64,000 nt of DNA, taken from assembly GCA_029858505.1 (NCBI GenBank), contig JAOUEW010000006.1:41881-105880 (forward strand), in the 5' to 3' direction. The position numbers were made by a program, and so were the translations under genes. This document shows, piece by piece, positions 47,509-55,592 of the stretch (its first letter is position 1; every line of letters starts with the position of its first letter). The DNA comes from Deltaproteobacteria bacterium. Lineage in GTDB: Bacteria; SAR324; JACQKK01. The notes under the pieces were generated by a model. That model saw only the letters and a program-made list of their open reading frames with translations, searched no databases and had not been told where the DNA came from.

Positions 47509-47804
47509 TGCTGATCAAAGACCTGAAACAAGACTGCCCCCGCTGCCAGACCACCGGAAAGGTGGCGGCTTTTAGCCAGTGGGGCATCCAGCAAACCAAC
47601 ATCGGGGGCACCTGCCCAGACTGCAAGGGGCGGGGGTACCTGCCCAGCCTCCTGGGGCAAGACGTGCTACACTTTCTGAACGACCAAACCCTGGACAAGC
47701 ACGCCGCACGGTTGAAGGAACTGGAAGACCGCTTGGCCGCCGCCCAGCAACAGTTGGAATCCATTAACCAGCACCTGACCAAGCTGGAAAAACCCAGCCG
47801 CTAG
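47508..47804 (+). CDS. Small DnaJ-type zinc-finger protein
   Basis: A 98-residue protein with C-P-R-C-Q-T-T-G-K at residues 10-18 and C-P-D-C-K-G-R-G at about 36-43, i.e. one DnaJ-like zinc centre (CxxCxxxG, two repeats), then a coiled-coil tail (about 60-95, Leu/Glu/Gln heptads). It is translationally coupled to dut. Function unknown; a folding or nucleic-acid adaptor role is possible. Confidence 0.7.
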   Translation: MLIKDLKQDCPRCQTTGKVAAFSQWGIQQTNIGGTCPDCKGRGYLPSLLGQDVLHFLNDQTLDKHAARLKELEDRLAAAQQQLESINQHLTKLEKPSR

Positions 47805-47837
47805 TTTCACCCCCCTTACGTTTTTACGTTTCAGCCT

Positions 47838-48644
47838 ATGGCCCCCAAACAACCCCTCACCTCCGGCACCGTGGTCGCCCAGGCCTTTCGGGTGTACCTG
47901 GACCACATTGCCACCCTGGTCACGGCGGCGTTGTTCCCCCTGGCGGCTTTGTTTTTGGTGGAAATGACCTTGGCGGGTTCGGGCATGAAACCCAACGAAC
48001 AAATGCTGTCCATTCTGCCCCTGGCCCTGCTGGTGAACGCCTGCCTAGATGCCATGGCAGCCTTTGCCGCCCAAGAAGCCCGAGAGGGAACCGAACCCAA
48101 GGCTGGCCTGTTGTTCCGCCGGGTGTGGCTGACCGGCTTCGCCCCCTTGACCCTGGGTTATACCCTGGCTGGCATGGTGATGATGGTGGGGTTTCTCCCC
48201 ATGCTTATCCCCATGGCCATGGCCGGGGCCAACACCCCCCCCAGCCCATTGGTGCTGGTGCTGCTGCCCCTGTGCATGGCTCCGGGGCTAATCGTGGGGG
48301 GGATGATGTCGCTGGTTATTCCGCTGATTGCTTTGGAGCGGATGCCCCCTTTGCAGGCCCTGCGGGTGTCTTACCAGGTCATGCGTAAACAAGCCGCCCT
48401 GGGCATGGGGGTATTTGGATTTGGCCTGCTGGCAGGGTCCATGGTTCCCATGCTGCTGGTGATGATGGCCGGGGAGGGGCCCCTTTCTCCCTTGTTGTTT
48501 CTGTTGCTGATGGGATTGACCGCTCCCCTGGCCTGCCTAGGAAAAAGTTTGTTGTACTTTAACCTGAAGGAGCGGGGAGAACTGTCGCCTTTCATCCCGC
48601 CCATTTCTCCCCCCACCCCCCCCTCATCCACACCGGGCGCTTAA
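47838..48644 (+). CDS. Multi-pass membrane protein, YciC/GDPD-membrane-domain-like
   Basis: A 268-residue protein with about six hydrophobic segments and a Pro-rich cytoplasmic tail. Segments such as LTSGTVVAQAFRVYLDHI at the start and IALERMPPLQALRVSYQVMRKQ in the last third resemble the DUF7847/glycerophosphodiester-phosphodiesterase membrane domain and the YciC-type families. No catalytic residues are seen. It follows the zinc-finger gene by 33 bases. Confidence 0.6.
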   Translation: MAPKQPLTSGTVVAQAFRVYLDHIATLVTAALFPLAALFLVEMTLAGSGMKPNEQMLSILPLALLVNACLDAMAAFAAQEAREGTEPKAGLLFRRVWLTGFAPLTLGYTLAGMVMMVGFLPMLIPMAMAGANTPPSPLVLVLLPLCMAPGLIVGGMMSLVIPLIALERMPPLQALRVSYQVMRKQAALGMGVFGFGLLAGSMVPMLLVMMAGEGPLSPLLFLLLMGLTAPLACLGKSLLYFNLKERGELSPFIPPISPPTPPSSTPGA

Positions 48645-48885
48645 ATCACTCCCGATTTTTTGGGTCAAAAACAACAAAAAATCACCTGTATTTTTCATTT
48701 TGTTTAAAAATTTATTCTGTAAATTATCAGATAGATATCTTCGTATTTGAGCGGTATGGCCGCCCTCCACACTCCTTCGTTTCACGTTCGTGTCACGCAC
48801 CCTGTGGTAGATTGACTCCCGCCTGGAAGTTCGTAAAACACCCAAATTTTTCCAGGACATAAATCAACTCACCATGGAGATCATC

Positions 48886-49383
48886 ATGACCCCTTTTCGT
48901 TCCATGCTGTTCAATCGTATTTTCCCCCTGGCCGCTTTGGCTGGGCTGATCCTTTCCGGTTGTTCCGCCGGATTTGTGGCCAAATCCAACTACATTGACA
49001 AAACCGTGAAAGCCTTCGTTTACAAAATGCCAGCCAAGGACCTGCAACCCAAAGTGAAAGACCTCATGCATGCCCGCCTCTATTTGGTGGAACAACAGGA
49101 TGGATTTGTAACCTTAGGCAAGCAAAAAAGCCTTGAGGAAGATAGCGCCGACCCGACCCACCAAAAACCCGCGGAGTTCAAGGAGAGGGCCATGTGTCAG
49201 GTGTTTGAGGTCGATAAAAACTCCAGCCGAGTGGAGTGCTACCAATGGACCATTCCCTTGGAAAAAAAAGGTCGAAGCTTATTTCTGGAATATCAGTTGG
49301 TAAAAATGGTGGACCCGAAAGCCTATGACAAAATTGAAGCGGATGGCGATCAGGCCGCCAAGGACGCTGAAGCTAAAAAATAA
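48886..49383 (+). CDS. Outer-membrane-type lipoprotein, unknown
   Basis: A 165-residue lipoprotein. Signal peptide and lipobox L-I-L-S-G-C26 are clear, followed by a mixed alpha/beta mature domain and a Lys/Asp/Ala tail. The ATG at 48886 is preferred over the one at 48874 because ggag lies six bases before it. The upstream 240 bases are AT-rich and probably hold its promoter. No family is recognised. A strong hairpin follows the gene. Confidence 0.75.
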   Translation: MTPFRSMLFNRIFPLAALAGLILSGCSAGFVAKSNYIDKTVKAFVYKMPAKDLQPKVKDLMHARLYLVEQQDGFVTLGKQKSLEEDSADPTHQKPAEFKERAMCQVFEVDKNSSRVECYQWTIPLEKKGRSLFLEYQLVKMVDPKAYDKIEADGDQAAKDAEAKK

Positions 49384-49400
49384 CCGCGGACTGTATCCTG

Positions 49401-49430
49401 GGAGAGAGAGCCCTGGGGGCTCTCTCTCCT
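49401..49430 (+). terminator. Strong hairpin after the lipoprotein gene
   Basis: ggagagagagccc and gggctctctctcc form a perfect 13-base stem with a short loop. It is followed by cccccc, not T, so termination may be weak or need a factor; it should still protect the 3' end. Confidence 0.6.
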
Positions 49431-49523
49431 CCCCCCCTACACATCCCCCGCTAATCGTTGTATTCTTTTGAAGATCGTTAAATCACTCCAAAATCATCCC
49501 ATCGTCTGCGTATCCCTCTGCCC

Positions 49524-50744
49524 ATGAAACCCTTTCATTCGCTGATGGCCCTGCTGTTGGCCGCCACGGGAGCTTCCTCGGAATGGGCCCTGGCCAAAAC
49601 CCCCGACCGCCCCGCCCATCACGATCCATCGGGGGGGTTTCTCAACACCTATCCCACCCCCAGCCATGGCATGCCCCAGTTCCTTAAATGGCGCTGGCAG
49701 CACTGGTGGGGCATTAACCACACCGAGGACCAGGTGGAACTGCCCCCGGACCCCCCCGGCACCACCGGAGACGTGGAGCACCCCCTGGAACCCTTCCCCT
49801 TAACCCCCGTGGACCCAGCCTGCTTGGCCGCCAACACCCGCCACCCAACCTACACCTGGATTGGCCACTCCACGTTTCTATTGCAGGTAGACGGGGTGAA
49901 CCTGCTGGCCGACCCGTATTTTTCCGACCGGGCTTCGCCCTTGACCTTCATGGGGCCCAAGCGGGTGGTGCCCCCGGCCCTGGCCATGGACCAGCTTCCG
50001 CCCATCCACGTGGTGCTGATTTCTCACAACCATTACGACCATATGGACCTGGCGGCCCTGCGGGCCCTGAACGAGCGGGCCAAAACCAACACCCCTGGCC
50101 GCCAGCCCATCCTTCTGGTGCCCCTGGGAGTAAAGGCTTATTTGAGAGGCAAGGGGATCTTCAACGTGGAGGAGTTTGACTGGTGGGACAGCCAAGTGGC
50201 CGGAACAGAAGGCTACCGGGCAAAGGGTCAGACGCTGGCAGAAAAGAAAAGCGGCAGCACCATCGAGGCGGTGTTTGTGCCAGCCCAACACTTTACCGCC
50301 CGGGGGGCGGGTGACCTGAACAAAACCCTGTGGGGGGGATGGGTGGTGAAGGGGAAAACCTTCCGGTTTTACTACGCGGGAGACACCGGTTATGCCCCCA
50401 TTTTTCAAGACATCGGCCAACGGCTGGGGCCCTTTGACCTGGCCGCCATTCCCATTGGGGCCTATAACCCCCGCTGGATGATGGGCCCGGTGCACGTGAA
50501 CCCAGAGGATGCCGTGAAGATTCACCAAGACATCCGTGCCCGGCAGTCGGTGGGGGTGCACTGGGGAACCCTCTCCCAAACCGATGAACCCCTGAGCGAA
50601 CCGCCTCGCCGATTGGTGCAGGCCCGCCAAACGGCTGGGCTGGCCCCGGACCGCTTTCTGGTCGTCCGCCATGGGGCCACCCTGTGGTCGCCAGAAGGCC
50701 CCCAGGGGGCACGCCCGCCCCTGCGGGAGGGCTGCCCCCGTTAG
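49524..50744 (+). CDS. Secreted metallo-beta-lactamase-fold hydrolase, NAPE-PLD-like
   Basis: A 406-residue protein. Signal peptide (MALLLAATGASS...), then the beta-lactamase fold: W-I-G-H-S-T-F, metal site S-H-N-H-Y-D-H-M-D, a later H in P-A-Q-H-F-T-A-R-G, Y-A-G-D-T-G-Y-A-P and the final S-V-G-V-H-W-G-T. This is the pattern of the N-acyl-phosphatidylethanolamine phospholipase D/RomA-UlaG group. In bacteria the substrate is not known; envelope phospholipids are possible. Its stop overlaps the stop of the convergent 110-residue gene. Confidence 0.88.
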   Translation: MKPFHSLMALLLAATGASSEWALAKTPDRPAHHDPSGGFLNTYPTPSHGMPQFLKWRWQHWWGINHTEDQVELPPDPPGTTGDVEHPLEPFPLTPVDPACLAANTRHPTYTWIGHSTFLLQVDGVNLLADPYFSDRASPLTFMGPKRVVPPALAMDQLPPIHVVLISHNHYDHMDLAALRALNERAKTNTPGRQPILLVPLGVKAYLRGKGIFNVEEFDWWDSQVAGTEGYRAKGQTLAEKKSGSTIEAVFVPAQHFTARGAGDLNKTLWGGWVVKGKTFRFYYAGDTGYAPIFQDIGQRLGPFDLAAIPIGAYNPRWMMGPVHVNPEDAVKIHQDIRARQSVGVHWGTLSQTDEPLSEPPRRLVQARQTAGLAPDRFLVVRHGATLWSPEGPQGARPPLREGCPR

Positions 50745-51073
50745 CCTGCCATGCGCTGCTGGGCCGCCATCAGGTTCAGGGGCACTTCCACATAGCGGGT
50801 TTCTGCCGCCAGGCCGCGCTCCAACAGCAGCAGCTCCGCCTCGGCGGCTTCCCGCAGCACTTGCTCCAGGGTGCCCTTGGCCAGGCAGGCTTCCAGGTGC
50901 TTCTTCATGGCCCGCACCAGGGCCGCTTCGGCAACCTGCTCCGTCTTGCCCATGGCCTCTACCCCCAACAAATCACAGGCCGCCGCAATGCCTTTTCCCG
51001 CCCCGCTGGCCTTTCCCACCGCAATGGGAAAACGGAACGTCATGTAAATTTCTTGATGATTGGCTTGATCCAT
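50741..51073 (-). CDS. Hypothetical 110-residue helical protein
   Basis: An Ala/Glu/Leu-rich protein (no signal or membrane segment) that I do not recognise. It begins MDQANHQEIYMTFRFPIAVG and continues with long amphipathic helices. A textbook ggagg lies ten bases before the ATG at 51073, so it is likely real. It converges on the hydrolase gene with overlapping stops. Confidence 0.65.
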   Translation of the reverse strand: MDQANHQEIYMTFRFPIAVGKASGAGKGIAAACDLLGVEAMGKTEQVAEAALVRAMKKHLEACLAKGTLEQVLREAAEAELLLLERGLAAETRYVEVPLNLMAAQQRMAG

Positions 51074-51229
51074 CGCTCGTCCTCCATGGATGACATTGGA
51101 ATACACCGGGCCGCCGGAATGCCAGGCAGCACACGGCCGCACAATACCCATGGGGGTTAAAGCAAGGATCGGGCCACTCTATCTCTCCCGGAATTGCCCC
51201 GGTTTCTGCTTGCCTTTGAACATGCTAAG

Positions 51230-51269
51230 ATGGCGGAAACGCGCATATCTCCATCGGAGTTTCCGCCAT
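51230..51269 (+). promoter_or_regulatory. 11-bp inverted repeat over the antitoxin start
   Basis: atggcggaaac (51230-51240) and gtttccgccat (51259-51269) are perfect inverted arms, 18 bases apart. The right arm includes the first two bases of the AbrB start codon and the ribosome site ggag lies at its edge. It fits an autoregulatory operator or an RNA stem that hides the start. Confidence 0.6.
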
Positions 51270-51498
51270 GCAAATCACTACCAGCAAAATCACCAAGCAT
51301 TTTCAGGCCACCATCCCCGAACCGGTGCGGAAGGCCCTGAACCTCCACGCTGGGGAAGCCATCGCCTTCGACATCGAGGGCGGGGAAATTCGCCTGCGTA
51401 AGGCCGAGGCCATGGACATGGAATGGCCCCAAGCCCTGGAACCCACCCTGAGCGAATGGGCGGGGGAAGCCGATGAAGAGGCCTACCGTGACCTATAA
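51268..51498 (+). CDS. AbrB/SpoVT-type antitoxin
   Basis: A 76-residue protein with a swapped-hairpin AbrB domain at residues 1-45 (S-K-I-T-K-H-F-Q-A-T-I-P-E-P-V-R-K-A-L-N-L form) and an acidic tail (about 46-76) suited to wrapping a toxin. It overlaps by 11 bases a truncated MazF/PemK-type frame, so it is the antitoxin of a decayed pair. It probably binds the inverted repeat over its own start. Confidence 0.85.
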   Translation: MQITTSKITKHFQATIPEPVRKALNLHAGEAIAFDIEGGEIRLRKAEAMDMEWPQALEPTLSEWAGEADEEAYRDL

Positions 51499-51592
51499 TG
51501 CTTTTGACGTGGTGGTGGTTCCCTTCCCGTTCACCGACCGCATGGCGGTAAAGAAACTCCCCGCCATTCTGGGCGGCAACATGATAGGGTAA
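51488..51592 (+). pseudogene. Truncated MazF/PemK-type toxin
   Basis: GTG at 51488 opens a 34-codon frame that reads V-T-Y-N-A-F-D-V-V-V-V-P-F-P-F-T-D-R then MAVKKLPAIL, the exact N-terminus pattern of MazF/PemK endoribonucleases (about 110 residues when intact). It then diverges and stops at 51592. I found no continuation in the other two frames, so this is a deletion remnant, not a frameshift. The toxin must be dead. Confidence 0.75.
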
Positions 51593-51658
51593 GGGGCGAA
51601 GACCACCTTCAAGGCCGTCGGCAAGACATTGCAGCGCATGGGACTACGGGAGACCCGC

Positions 51659-52090
51659 ATGACTATTTTTTTGACGGCCCTGGGCATGGTTGCCCTGACG
51701 GGTGTGATTTATTTTCTGCGGGCCAAGGCCAGGACCGCCGCGGGATTGGTTGGCCCCATGCTGAAAGAAGCCGAGGGCTGGCTGACCAAGAACAACCTGA
51801 CCTCTGACGCGGTGTGGTACACGGCTTACAGTGCCCCAGGCATGGCCCGCACCCTGGGCGCCACGGTGATGGTGGGAACCAGCCAAGACCACAAGGGCCA
51901 GCCGGTGGGCTTCGCGCTAGAGGTGCTGCCGGGGCGGGGAGTGATGGCGGGGGTGATGCTGGCCCCCTACAACATCGTGGCCCACCACGAGGAGGCTTCG
52001 TTTCGGGCCAGGCAGTCGGGCCAGCCCCTGCTGGATGTGTTTCAGGTGATGGCGGCTCGCTTTCGCGCGGGTTTGGCCAACACCCCGTAA
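51659..52090 (+). CDS. Hypothetical membrane-anchored protein
   Basis: A 143-residue protein. One N-terminal transmembrane segment (IFLTALGMVALTGVIYF), then a soluble domain of mixed type with VWYTAYSAPGMARTLGATVMVG and a His pair (A-H-H-E-E). The ATG at 51659 has gggaga upstream. No family is recognised. The region just before it is the toxin remnant. Confidence 0.6.
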   Translation: MTIFLTALGMVALTGVIYFLRAKARTAAGLVGPMLKEAEGWLTKNNLTSDAVWYTAYSAPGMARTLGATVMVGTSQDHKGQPVGFALEVLPGRGVMAGVMLAPYNIVAHHEEASFRARQSGQPLLDVFQVMAARFRAGLANTP

Positions 52091-52106
52091 CCCCGCCAAA
52101 TCCTCC

Positions 52107-53171
52107 TCACAATCTTTCCAGCACCAAGTCCAACACTTGTTCGGGGGTCACCAACTCCAGGCATTCTTTGTTCACCGCCCGTTTGCAGCGGCCCTTGCCG
52201 TTTTTAGAGCATGGGCGGCAGGGGAGGTTCACCTCGGCCACGACACTGCCGGGCCTGACGGGAAAATAGCCCAGGTGGCGGGTGGTGGGGCCGAACAGGG
52301 CCACCACCGGGCGGCCCACCGCCTCGGCGATGTGGCTCATGCCGGTGTCGTTGGCCACCATCACCTGGGTTTGGGCGGCCCACCAGGCGCTTTCCAGCAG
52401 GGTGGTCTTCCCCGACAGATCCATCACCCGGTCTTCCAGCCCCTGGCTTTTCAACTGCCGGGCCAAGGCTTGAACATTCCGGTCTTCATTCCCGCCAAAC
52501 AACATCACCCCCCCTTTCGTGCGCGCAAGAAACAGCTCTACCAACCGGCTGACATGATGCTCTGGCCAGCGTTTCAACTCCCAGGCCGCCACCGGGGCCA
52601 GCCCCAGCACGGGCCGCCCGGCTTTTTTCCATCCCTCCAACTGGGCCCGCTCTGGGCGGAATTTCTCCGTCCAGCCGGGCGGCTCCAATTCTCCCAGGTG
52701 AATCTCTGTTCCCCCGCCGTCATCCGTTACCCCCCAGGGGGCCAGGGCGGCCAGAAAATCTTGTTCTTTTCCGGGGGTCGTGGCGTAGGTGTTCCAGCCA
52801 AACCACAGCAGCAGCACCCGCTGCAGGGTGCGCTTGGAGTATGCCGTGACTGGGGCCCCCGTCAGCCGAGAGAGCAGGCGGCTGCGGAGGGATTGATGCA
52901 CGTCCACCACCAAGTCAAACTTTTCCCGGCGGAGTTCCCCCGCCAGCTTGAGCAGCCCCCCCAGCCCCGTGGTCCGGGCAAACCCCAGGGCCTGGTGCAG
53001 GTGGGGGTTGCCCCGCACCAGCGGCAGAAACGTATCGGAAGTTAGAAAGGTGATGCGGGCCTGGGGGTAGCGGGAGCGGATTTGCCGGGGCAGACCCGTG
53101 CACTTCACCACGTCACCCAACGAAGAGAACCGGATGATGAGAATACGGGGCTGGGGGGGCAGGGATTTCAT
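52107..53171 (-). CDS. Glycosyltransferase family 9 (LPS heptosyltransferase type)
   Basis: A 354-residue enzyme that transfers heptose or a related sugar to the LPS core. GT9 features: R-F-S-S-L-G-D-V-V near the start, V-D-V-H-Q-S-L-R, and the C-terminal donor site N-D-T-G-M-S-H-I-A-E-A-V-G-R-P-V-V-A-L-F-G-P-T. A Cys cluster C-R-P-C...C-K-R...C-L (about 305-330) is also typical. Start at ATG 53171 with gagagg. It is the last gene of the gltB-gltD-UPF0104-GT9 run. Confidence 0.88.
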   Translation of the reverse strand: MKSLPPQPRILIIRFSSLGDVVKCTGLPRQIRSRYPQARITFLTSDTFLPLVRGNPHLHQALGFARTTGLGGLLKLAGELRREKFDLVVDVHQSLRSRLLSRLTGAPVTAYSKRTLQRVLLLWFGWNTYATTPGKEQDFLAALAPWGVTDDGGGTEIHLGELEPPGWTEKFRPERAQLEGWKKAGRPVLGLAPVAAWELKRWPEHHVSRLVELFLARTKGGVMLFGGNEDRNVQALARQLKSQGLEDRVMDLSGKTTLLESAWWAAQTQVMVANDTGMSHIAEAVGRPVVALFGPTTRHLGYFPVRPGSVVAEVNLPCRPCSKNGKGRCKRAVNKECLELVTPEQVLDLVLERL

Positions 53172-53181
53172 GGGCCTCTCT

Positions 53182-54162
53182 TCACGTGTCCACTTGGGCA
53201 TCGGCCAAGGTGAGGTGATAGTGAAGGTAATAATACAACCCCACGGCGGTGGTGGGGGCCCATTGGCCCAACAAGAACAACATGGAAGACGCCAGAGCCG
53301 TTTCCCGGGCCACCCCAAAGGGCAGCAGAGAAAACACGAACGTGGCCTGCATCACCCCAAAGAACCCCGGCGGGCCAGGCAGGCTCACCGCCAAGGCCGA
53401 CACGGCAATCACAATCATGGCCGCTCCAAAGCCGATGGGCTGCCCAAAGGCCTGCAAAGACAGCATGACCATCACGCCGCTGAAACCCCACCGCACCACC
53501 GAATGGAACAGCATGGGGGCCAACAACCCTGGAGAGGTGAGGGAGGACAACCCCTGGGCCATGGCATGCACCAAGGCCCCGCCTTTTTCGCGGGGCCCCG
53601 CGGGCAGCCACGCGGCCAGGGCGTTCCACAGGGCTTCCACCTGGTGGGGCCAGCCGGCAAACCACACCAGCCCGGCCAACACCCCGGCCATCAATACCGC
53701 CACGGTGTGGGCCCCGGCCTGAATGTCTTGGGGAAAGGGAGAAATCGTGGCCACGGCGGCCAGGTAAAACGCGAAGATGGCGGCCACGTCCAACACCCGC
53801 TCCACCACCAGGGTCATCAGCACCCCGCTTTTGGTCAGCCCCTGCTGGCGGGCAAACACCACCGCCCGCAGAATTTCTCCCAGCCGGGCTGGCAGCAGGT
53901 TGTTCCCGCCAAAGCCAATCATCATGGCCGGAAAAACCTGGCCTGTGGTGTAGCGACCCAGGGGGCGGAGAATCCACCGCCAGCGCAGGGCCGCCAGCCA
54001 ATGATAAACAGCCAAGCACGCCATGAAGGGCGCCAGCACCCAGTAACTTCCCCCGGCCAGCAGGCGGCCCAACTGGGGCCAGTCTACCCCCCAAAAGGCG
54101 TACACCACCAAAGCGGCGGTGAACGCCAGCATCAACCCCAGGGAAGCAAGCCGCTTGGCCAA
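53182..54162 (-). CDS. UPF0104/LPG synthase-TM-like membrane protein
   Basis: A 326-residue protein with about eight transmembrane helices. The family features are F-G-G-N-N-L-L-P-A-R-L-G-E-I-L-R-A and V-V-E-R-V-L-D-V, then S-L-P-G-P-P-G-F-F-G-V-M-Q near the end. Members are related to the membrane part of lysyl-phosphatidylglycerol synthase and are proposed lipid flippases or glycolipid carriers. Its place ten bases upstream of a heptosyltransferase suggests an envelope-lipid role. Confidence 0.82.
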   Translation of the reverse strand: MAKRLASLGLMLAFTAALVVYAFWGVDWPQLGRLLAGGSYWVLAPFMACLAVYHWLAALRWRWILRPLGRYTTGQVFPAMMIGFGGNNLLPARLGEILRAVVFARQQGLTKSGVLMTLVVERVLDVAAIFAFYLAAVATISPFPQDIQAGAHTVAVLMAGVLAGLVWFAGWPHQVEALWNALAAWLPAGPREKGGALVHAMAQGLSSLTSPGLLAPMLFHSVVRWGFSGVMVMLSLQAFGQPIGFGAAMIVIAVSALAVSLPGPPGFFGVMQATFVFSLLPFGVARETALASSMLFLLGQWAPTTAVGLYYYLHYHLTLADAQVDT

Positions 54163-54196
54163 AACATCACTCCATTGGACATCACTTCGTTGGGGA

Positions 54197-55591
54197 TCAC
54201 CCCCGGCCCATCAGGAAACGGTGAATGGAGCGGGCGGCTTGGCGCCCCTCCCAAATGGCCCACACCACCAAAGACTGCCCCCGGCCCATGTCTCCGGCCA
54301 CGAACACTTTGTCCACGCTGGTGCGGTGGGCGGCGTCGTGCTTCACGGTGCCCCGCTCAGAGAACGCCACCCCCAGTTGGGTCAGCAGGCCTTCCTTCAC
54401 CGGGCCAGTGAAGCCCATGGCCAGCAGCACCAGGTCGGCCTTCAGGGTAAATTCGGTGCCCTTCAGTTCCACCATGGTGGGCCGTCCGCCGTTGTTGGCG
54501 GGCTCCCAAGCCACTTTCACGCCGTGCAGTTCCTTCACCCGGCCCTGGGCATCGGCCGAGAAGCGCTTGGTCAACACGCTCCACATCCGCTCGCCGCCTT
54601 CCTCGTGAGAGGTCGACACCTTGGGGCTGGGGGGTTTGGGCAATATTTCCAGTTGGGTGACCTGGGCGGCCCCTTGGCGGTGGCTGGTGCCCACGCAGTC
54701 GGCCCCGGTGTCGCCCCCGCCAATCACCACCACGTGCTTTTTGGTGGCCAGCAGGGCGGTGTCAGGGTCCAGGGTATCGCCCTGAATGCGGCGGTTCTGT
54801 TGAGACAAAAACTCCATGGCAAAGTGCACGCCTTTCAGGCCGCTGCCCTCCACCCCCTCCAGCCCCCGGGGGGTTTGGGCGCCGCCCGCCAGCAGCACCG
54901 CGTCGAATCCGCTCAGCAATTCCTTGGCGGGCAGGTCCTTCCCCACCTGGCAGTTCATTTGGAACACCACGCCTTCTTCCCGCAGTTGTTCCACCCGGCG
55001 GAAGATCAGGTGTTTTTCCAGTTTGAAATCGGGAATGCCATAGGTCAGCAGCCCGCCGGGGCGGTCGTCTTTTTCAAACACGGTGACCTGGTGCCCCATG
55101 CGGGCCAGTTCTTGGGCGGCCGCCAGGCCCGCCGGGCCCGACCCCACCACCGCCACCCGCTTCCAGGTTTGGGTGGGGGGCAGCACCGGTTTCACCCATT
55201 CTTCTTTCCAACCCCGCTCGATGATCGCTTTCTCGATGACCTTGATGGCCACCGGGTCGGCGTTGATGCCCAACACGCAGCTGGTCTCGCAGGGCGCCGG
55301 GCACACCCGGCCGGTCACTTCGGGAAAGTTGTTGGTGCGGTGGAGTTCGTCCAACGCCTGGCGCCACTGGCCCCGGTACACCAGGTCGTTCCAGTCGGGG
55401 ATTAAATTGCCCAGGGGGCAGCCTTGATGACAGGTGGGCACCCCGCAGTCCATGCAGCGGGCCCCCTGCACCTGCAGGTTTTCCTCTGGCCAAGCAATCT
55501 CAAACTCATGATAATGCTTCACCCGTTCCGCCACGGGGCGGTTGGGGGGAATCTGCCGTTCAAACTCCAAAAATCCCGTGGGTTTTCCCAT
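54197..55591 (-). CDS. gltD: Glutamate synthase small subunit
   Basis: A 464-residue NADPH/FAD subunit that feeds electrons to GltB through 4Fe-4S clusters. The N-terminal Cys sets [14 protein letters not shown] and C-P-A-P-C-E-T-S-C (clusters), the FAD site [12 protein letters not shown] and the NADPH site [11 protein letters not shown] are intact. ATG at 55591, one base after the gltB stop; a TTG three codons earlier is possible. Its ribosome site lies inside the gltB end. Confidence 0.95.
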   Translation of the reverse strand: MGKPTGFLEFERQIPPNRPVAERVKHYHEFEIAWPEENLQVQGARCMDCGVPTCHQGCPLGNLIPDWNDLVYRGQWRQALDELHRTNNFPEVTGRVCPAPCETSCVLGINADPVAIKVIEKAIIERGWKEEWVKPVLPPTQTWKRVAVVGSGPAGLAAAQELARMGHQVTVFEKDDRPGGLLTYGIPDFKLEKHLIFRRVEQLREEGVVFQMNCQVGKDLPAKELLSGFDAVLLAGGAQTPRGLEGVEGSGLKGVHFAMEFLSQQNRRIQGDTLDPDTALLATKKHVVVIGGGDTGADCVGTSHRQGAAQVTQLEILPKPPSPKVSTSHEEGGERMWSVLTKRFSADAQGRVKELHGVKVAWEPANNGGRPTMVELKGTEFTLKADLVLLAMGFTGPVKEGLLTQLGVAFSERGTVKHDAAHRTSVDKVFVAGDMGRGQSLVVWAIWEGRQAARSIHRFLMGRG

Positions 55592-55592
55592 A

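Noticed and set aside
51488..51660. MazF-type toxin interrupted only by a frameshift
   Set aside because: None of the three frames after 51592 continues the MazF pattern, so the rest of the gene is deleted.
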